The notes under the pieces were generated by a model. It did not search any database. It had not been told where the DNA came from and saw nothing but the letters and a program-made list of their open reading frames with translations. From an uncultured Verrucomicrobiota bacterium (lineage in GTDB: Bacteria; Verrucomicrobiota; Verrucomicrobiia; Opitutales; Opitutaceae), in the NCBI GenBank assembly GCA_903856725.1, contig CAIOCT010000077.1:1-36543 (forward strand): DNA of 36,543 nucleotides, given 5' to 3'. Shown piece after piece: positions 32,461 to 36,543 of the stretch. Positions within the stretch are counted from its first letter, which is position 1. The number at the start of each line of letters is the position of its first letter. The translations under genes and the position numbers were made by a program.

Positions 32461-33589
32461 CCCCAGGTATGTGCAGGGCGGTGTGCCCTGGTAGCGTTGG
32501 AATAACCCGATCACACGCCACACACCACATATCCCAATGGCCATCGATGTAGTTGCGATTAGCGGGTAGCGGACAAGCTTGGACATACAGGTACCAACGG
32601 CCGCCAAATTCATAAAAGGCCGGAGTGGCCACATGGTAGATGGTATCGTCACGGTATAAACCAGCCCATTTAGTTTGCAGCACCGTATCGACATCCAGTT
32701 GCTGCCAGCCCGTCGCGGGATGTTTACTGACCGCCACGACTGGGCGCCAGCGTTTGCCTTTCTCTATCCCCACCTCGATCGTGAGCACGTAAGTATCACC
32801 GATTTTAGTAATCTGGTGCCACTCGTAATAGGCATCAGGAGTGGAAGGAAAAATATGCCCCATCCCTCGAGGATCTTTTTCGTTAAAGTGCCGCGTCCAC
32901 TGTTTGCCGTCGGTCGAAGTTGCAAGCCGCAGTCCGGGCAAGGTGCCATTTTTTCCGCGGTAAGAATAATACATAAACCAGTCCCACTGCTTCGTTGTTT
33001 GATTCCACTCGCGCCAGACGGCGGCTTGGGAAGCCATATTTTCAAAATACGGAGCCGCCGATTCAGGGGCGAGCACCGGAGCGGCGCCTACGCGGTGAAT
33101 CGCGGATGCCGTGATCGCCGTATAACCATCGGCCCCCGCTGGGCAAATCGCGAGTCCGATGCGGTCCTGCGTCGAGTTAATCGTGCCTGAATAGTAGATA
33201 TAATAGGCGTCCTCTTCAGCGATGTAGAGTACCGCATCTAAGCGAATACTCCCTGCATCCCAGCCGGATTCACCTGGGCTAAATACGGGATTCTGTTCAT
33301 CTTGATGCCACGTGAAGGGGTCCGACTTGAGGGCCCAGGCTTTGCCGATGAAGCACAGGCGTCGATTAGCCGCCGGCACGCCGGAGTAAAACATAACAAG
33401 CCGCGTCGGATCTTTAGGGTTAGTCAGAATACAAGGCTCTTGTACTTGTTGCGATTCCCACGGTGCGGCGAGGCGATTAATAATAACTTCCCCGCGGATC
33501 GCGGAAGTCGGCACGGCGGGTGAGTCTGGAGCAGCGCTGGCACTCGCCCAATAAAATAAGCCTAAGACTGACGCTAAAAATAATTTCAT
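32447..33589 (-). CDS. Exported five-bladed beta-propeller protein (GH43/GH32-superfamily-like)
   Basis: The 380-aa product has a signal peptide (about residues 1-20, ending ASASAA). Repeated strands of the type VMFYSGVPAANRRLCFIGKA, AYYIYYSGTINSTQDRIGLA and WDWFMYYSYRGKNGTLPGLRLATS, together with TSTDGKQWTRHF, point to a five-bladed beta-propeller glycosidase fold. Candidate acids are Glu51 (QVQEPCIL), Asp118 (SIRLDAVLYI) and Glu189 or other Glu residues in later blades, but I cannot place the full triad of GH43 or GH32 with confidence. The likely role is hydrolysis or binding of a polysaccharide outside the cytoplasm. The RraA-like gene lies 69 bp upstream on the same strand. Confidence 0.65.
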   Translation of the reverse strand: MKLFLASVLGLFYWASASAAPDSPAVPTSAIRGEVIINRLAAPWESQQVQEPCILTNPKDPTRLVMFYSGVPAANRRLCFIGKAWALKSDPFTWHQDEQNPVFSPGESGWDAGSIRLDAVLYIAEEDAYYIYYSGTINSTQDRIGLAICPAGADGYTAITASAIHRVGAAPVLAPESAAPYFENMASQAAVWREWNQTTKQWDWFMYYSYRGKNGTLPGLRLATSTDGKQWTRHFNEKDPRGMGHIFPSTPDAYYEWHQITKIGDTYVLTIEVGIEKGKRWRPVVAVSKHPATGWQQLDVDTVLQTKWAGLYRDDTIYHVATPAFYEFGGRWYLYVQACPLPANRNYIDGHWDMWCVACDRVIPTLPGHTALHIPGVPLP

Positions 33590-33658
33590 ATTAATTAACC
33601 TAACAATTTCGCCGGAGAACCCGCCGAGACACGTAAGGACTACCGCAAAAAAAGACCC

Positions 33659-34357
33659 TTAGGCAAAACCGTATTTTTCCAGCAATTTCTTCACTAAACC
33701 CGATTTGGAGCGAAGCGGAATGGCAGGGTCCCTAAAAATAAAATGGGCTTCGTACTCAAAAGCCCGCATTTGGGCCGCTCGTTCCGGTAGTTTCGCCAAA
33801 CACGCGCGAGGGATGCGTACCACGCCCTCGTCGCTGCCGTGAATAATATCGCCGGGCCGAATAGTGAGCCCACCCACTTCGACGGGTTCATTGATGCGCC
33901 GCACTCTGAGCGCCGCATGATGAATGACCGGTCCACGCGCAAAGGCCTTGAATGGCACCGCGGAGTAACTCGCGACATCCCGCAATCCCCCATTGGTCAC
34001 AATCCCAACGCAACCGGCGGCCTGTAGACTTTTCGCCATACCATCGCCCATGATGCACTCATGTTCGGGGCGTGAGCCCACCGCTTTTACCACCCAAACT
34101 ACGGGCTCGGTTATCGGATAAATTTGTTCGAGTTGGTCGTAGTAAAGATCCATTTCGTTGGACCCACCAGGAGTGCTTGAATCGATTTCACAAGTCACCG
34201 CCACTCCCACCATCGGGCCAGTCCCTGGAGTCTGACAGAGAATATCACCGCCCATGTATAATTCCGCGGCGGGGGTCGGATCAAGATAGCCGATGGTGTT
34301 AGCTAATAAGGCGCCATCAAATTCCAATAATTGTTGCAGTTGGGTGGCAAATGTCAT
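33659..34357 (-). CDS. RraA-like / HMG-CHA aldolase family protein
   Basis: The 232-aa product belongs to the RraA fold family (often annotated as 4-hydroxy-4-methyl-2-oxoglutarate aldolase, oxaloacetate decarboxylase or dimethylmenaquinone methyltransferase). The diagnostic stretch is GDGMAKSLQAAGCVGIVTNG followed by GLRDV (Arg126-Asp127, substrate and metal site). A later strand motif is VEVGGLTIRPGDIIHGSDEG. In aldolase members a divalent metal supports retro-aldol cleavage of hydroxy-oxo acids to pyruvate. The cytoplasmic location and the neighbouring oxidoreductase genes fit a step in sugar-acid or aromatic breakdown, not the RNase E regulator role. It is divergent from the SDR gene, with a 126-bp intergenic region. 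Confidence 0.82.
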   Translation of the reverse strand: MTFATQLQQLLEFDGALLANTIGYLDPTPAAELYMGGDILCQTPGTGPMVGVAVTCEIDSSTPGGSNEMDLYYDQLEQIYPITEPVVWVVKAVGSRPEHECIMGDGMAKSLQAAGCVGIVTNGGLRDVASYSAVPFKAFARGPVIHHAALRVRRINEPVEVGGLTIRPGDIIHGSDEGVVRIPRACLAKLPERAAQMRAFEYEAHFIFRDPAIPLRSKSGLVKKLLEKYGFA

Positions 34358-34415
34358 GCCGCAGCCTACGCGGGCCAGCGCTCACCTGTAAAGCCGCCTG
34401 CACCATTAAATCTAA

Positions 34416-34431
34416 GGTACATTTTGTTACC
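34416..34431. promoter_or_regulatory. Imperfect palindrome in the divergent RraA/SDR intergenic region
   Basis: GGTACATTTTGTTACC has matching ends (GGTA and TACC) and lies midway between two divergent catabolic genes, where an operator would be expected. TATAAA at 34463-34468 could be a -10 for the SDR gene, but no good -35 is visible. The call is weak. Confidence 0.25.
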
Positions 34432-34483
34432 AGTAAGCTCGCCTCGCTAGCTGACGCGGGCCTATAAAAATAACAACAGCTTA

Positions 34484-35305
34484 ATGGCCCCTTCCGAATT
34501 ACCCCGCTCCCCGATGAATGCCTCCCCTGCTCACCCACCCCAAAATTTCTCCCTCACCGGAAAGATTATCGTCCTCACCGGCGGCGCCGGACTTTACGGC
34601 CGCGGCTTGACCGCGCAGCTCGCCGAATCAGGCGCTACGCTCATTTTGGCTTCACGTAATCTCAGCGCTCTTGAAAAAGTCGCCGAGGAAGAACGTGCGC
34701 TCGGCCGCAACGTGCAAGCCCGCTCGCTTGATCAAGCGGATGAATCATCGGTGCTCAAATTACGCGACAGCGTCTTTCAGGAATTCGGTCGTGTCGACGG
34801 TCTCGTCAACAACGCGGTGGCTCGCCCCATGAAAACTGCCGGCGCCCCCCTGGCCGATTGGGAAGCTTCGATGAAAACAAATGCCACCGGACTCTTTGCC
34901 ATTACGCGGGCCTTTGGCGAGAAGATGGCCGCGCAGGGCACGGGGAGCATTGTTAACATCGGCTCAATCCAAGGCATGGTCGGGCCTGATTTCACTCTCT
35001 ACGAAGGTACGACCATGACGGCGCCGCCCGATTATTTTTTCCACAAAGGGGGCATGATGAATCTCACTCGTTATTTCGCCGCACTTTATGGCCCCCAAGG
35101 AATCCGCGTTAATTGCCTCGCCCCTGGCGGATTTTATAACGGCCAGAACCCCATCTTCGTCGAACGCTACGTCAAAGCGACATTTCTGCGGCGCATGGCG
35201 GATGATCGTGATCTTGGGGGCCCAGTGATATTCTTACTGAGCGAAGCCGCGCGTTACATTACGGGAGTCAATCTGCCCGTCGACGCTGGCTACACCGCGC
35301 ATTGA
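34484..35305 (+). CDS. Short-chain dehydrogenase/reductase (SDR)
   Basis: The 273-aa product has a Rossmann NAD(P) site VLTGGAGLYGRG (about residues 29-40), the NNA motif LVNNAVARP, a catalytic Ser in NIGSIQG, and Tyr/Lys in DYFFHKGGM (YxxxK). Between Ser and Tyr there is an insertion of about 10 residues (LYEGTTMTAPPD) compared with classical SDRs. I recall such an insertion from a subfamily with YAAIK in this place; here the tetrad is kept but the filler residues differ. The N-terminus is uncertain: ATG 34514 (residue 11) is an alternative, and neither has a Shine-Dalgarno sequence. It leads an operon with the aldo-keto reductase (16-bp gap) and a Gfo/Idh/MocA gene. Likely substrates are sugars or polyols. 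Confidence 0.88.
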   Translation: MAPSELPRSPMNASPAHPPQNFSLTGKIIVLTGGAGLYGRGLTAQLAESGATLILASRNLSALEKVAEEERALGRNVQARSLDQADESSVLKLRDSVFQEFGRVDGLVNNAVARPMKTAGAPLADWEASMKTNATGLFAITRAFGEKMAAQGTGSIVNIGSIQGMVGPDFTLYEGTTMTAPPDYFFHKGGMMNLTRYFAALYGPQGIRVNCLAPGGFYNGQNPIFVERYVKATFLRRMADDRDLGGPVIFLLSEAARYITGVNLPVDAGYTAH

Positions 35306-35321
35306 GCCGACCATCCGCGCC

Positions 35322-36224
35322 ATGCCATTGACCAGACTCTATCCCTCTGCGCCGACGCTCAGTAGGATTACACTCGGCAGTTCCAACTTTGCGCGCGAAA
35401 ACGATGCGGCCACCGCCTTCACGTTGATGGATCACGCCCAGAAGCTCGGCGTTACGCTCTTCGACACCGCCGCAACCTACTCCGCTGGCGCCTCAGAATT
35501 AGTGGTCGGCGCTTGGCTGGCCTCGCGCCGGCCGGAACCAGGTCGCCTAATGATCGCGACAAAAATATATCCGCCGTACACCCCAGCGGCCATGGAGGCG
35601 GCCGTCACCGCCAGCGCCGCCCGACTCGGAGTAGAGTCGATTGATCTGCTCTATTTGCACAAATGGGATCCCGAGGCCGCCACCCCAGCGGCCCTGACCA
35701 CCCTTGACCAACTCGTGCGCAGTGGCCGCGTCCGCACGCTCGGCGCCAGCAATTTTAACGCCCACCAACTCGATACGGTTCTCACCCTGCAGAAAGAACT
35801 CGGCCTCACTCGCTTCACGGTGCTGCAGAATAATCACAACCTCGCGGTCCGTGAAGTCGATGCCCCCCTCCGCGAACTCTGCGCGGCGCAGGGTGTCGCT
35901 ATTGTTACTTACAGTCCACTGGGCGGCGGATTTTTGACGGGGAAGCATCGCGGGGGCGTCGAGCCCGGCTCACGCTTCGCCGTGGTTCCCGGCATGCAGC
36001 CGGTGTATTTTCATGCCGTCGCGGAGCAGCGCTTGGCTCGCTTGGCCGCCGTCTCAGCCCGCACGGGGCACGCGATGCCGCACCTCGCGCTGGCTTGGGC
36101 CCTGCATCATCCGGGCACCACCTCCGTGCTCATCGGCGGCCGCAGACCCACGCAAATTGATCAAGCTTTTGCGGCCTTGGATTTCAACGATTCTAAGCTT
36201 TTCGCTGAGCTAACCGCTGACTAA
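35322..36224 (+). CDS. Aldo/keto reductase
   Basis: The 300-aa product is a TIM-barrel NADPH-dependent oxidoreductase. The catalytic tetrad is complete: Asp48 and Tyr53 (LFDTAATYSAG), Lys81 (MIATKIYPP) and His113 (LLYLHKWDP). Cofactor and barrel motifs include GRVRTLGASNFNAHQL, YSPLGGGFLTGK and a C-terminal TTSVLIGGRRPTQIDQA. It lies 16 bp after the SDR gene and 13 bp before the Gfo/Idh/MocA gene, so they are almost certainly co-transcribed. In such settings these enzymes often oxidise aldoses or reduce keto-sugars; the exact substrate cannot be read from the sequence. Confidence 0.93.
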   Translation: MPLTRLYPSAPTLSRITLGSSNFARENDAATAFTLMDHAQKLGVTLFDTAATYSAGASELVVGAWLASRRPEPGRLMIATKIYPPYTPAAMEAAVTASAARLGVESIDLLYLHKWDPEAATPAALTTLDQLVRSGRVRTLGASNFNAHQLDTVLTLQKELGLTRFTVLQNNHNLAVREVDAPLRELCAAQGVAIVTYSPLGGGFLTGKHRGGVEPGSRFAVVPGMQPVYFHAVAEQRLARLAAVSARTGHAMPHLALAWALHHPGTTSVLIGGRRPTQIDQAFAALDFNDSKLFAELTAD

Positions 36225-36237
36225 ACCTAGTCTCCTG

Positions 36238-36543
36238 ATGAAAGTCGCGCTGCTTGGACTAACCCATCCGCATTCCGGCATACTGCTGAGCACGCTCGAG
36301 AATCTGCCAGAGATTACCAGCATCTGTCTTTGGGATCCAGAGGTAGCGGTGGTCACTAAACCAACTTTACCTGCTAGCCGAAAGGTAACCCAAATTACCA
36401 GCGATCTCGAAAAGATCCTCGCGCAACCCGATCTTATTTTCGCCCTTGTCTGCCTGCGTAGCGATCAAACGGCGGCCATCGCTCAGCGGGTTGTGGACGC
36501 AGGGAAACATCTCCTCGTAGAGAAACCGGGCGGCCTAACTACC
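36238..36543 (+). CDS. Gfo/Idh/MocA-family oxidoreductase, N-terminal part (runs off the right edge)
   Basis: The plus strand is open from ATG 36238 to the window end (102 codons). It begins MKVALLGLTHPHSGILLSTL and contains LIFALVCLRSDQTAAIAQRV and VDAGKHLLVEKPGG, with the EKP motif of the Gfo/Idh/MocA family at residues 95-97. The first glycine loop reads GLTHPHSG and departs from the usual GxGxxG, as in a subset of this family that opens with a THxHxG-like sequence. Members oxidise or isomerise sugars and sugar acids using NAD(P). It is the third gene of the SDR-AKR operon; the C-terminal domain is outside the window. Confidence 0.85.
   Translation, partial: MKVALLGLTHPHSGILLSTLENLPEITSICLWDPEVAVVTKPTLPASRKVTQITSDLEKILAQPDLIFALVCLRSDQTAAIAQRVVDAGKHLLVEKPGGLTT

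Noticed and set aside
33659-34357. RraA-like protein as the RNase E inhibitor or a menaquinone methyltransferase
   Set aside because: The context is catabolic and the methyltransferase name is a historical misannotation of this family; an aldolase/decarboxylase-like role fits better.

Overview
The window looks like part of a chromosome from a Gram-negative bacterium of the PVC group, most likely Verrucomicrobiota (Opitutae-like). The evidence is the set of secreted families that are greatly expanded in Planctomycetes and Verrucomicrobia: two PVC-type heme-binding dehydrogenases, a PSCyt1/DUF1549/DUF1553 protein, a Tat-exported DUF1501 protein, an FG-GAP protein and a ceramidase-like protein. 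An outer-membrane BamA/Skp pair is also present. Base composition by eye is in the mid-50s percent GC. Most genes lack a clear Shine-Dalgarno sequence. The taxonomic call is an inference from gene families, not from a marker-gene comparison.

Layout. (1) 1-719: the 5' part of a tyrosine recombinase gene running off the left edge, and a tRNA-Ser(TGA). This is a probable edge of an integrated element. (2) 856-9991, all plus strand: pyrE, then four exported proteins (alpha/beta-hydrolase, PVC heme dehydrogenase, ceramidase-like protein, GH78 alpha-L-rhamnosidase). (3) 10153-20076, all minus strand: a housekeeping block transcribed as rplY-pth-rpsF-ssb-rplI-dnaB-bamA-skp, a terminator, then prs-htrA. 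(4) 20264-20900: tRNA-Asn(GTT) with a strong terminator, then a small exported rhodanese. (5) 21188-30225, plus strand: PSCyt1/DUF1549/DUF1553 protein, DUF1501, FG-GAP/VCBS protein and a second PVC heme dehydrogenase, tightly spaced. (6) 30359-32424: a lipoprotein, a rhomboid protease and a Sel1-repeat protein. (7) 32447-36543: a beta-propeller glycosidase-like protein and an RraA-like protein (minus strand), divergent from an SDR / aldo-keto reductase / Gfo-Idh-MocA operon that runs off the right edge.

How the parts may work together. PyrE consumes PRPP made by Prs. The housekeeping block joins ribosome, replication-fork and outer-membrane assembly functions. The accessory parts look like glycan or plant/algal-debris catabolism: exported hydrolases (esterase, rhamnosidase, propeller glycosidase) with periplasmic c-type heme proteins that could oxidise the released compounds, and a cytoplasmic set of NAD(P)-dependent oxidoreductases with an RraA-type lyase-like enzyme. 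The chemistry of the PSCyt1/DUF1501/FG-GAP/heme-dehydrogenase cluster is not known to me. It is the best candidate here for an undescribed system.

I see no rRNA, CRISPR array, insertion sequence, toxin-antitoxin pair or recognisable defence system. The only mobile-element signal is the partial integrase at the left edge.
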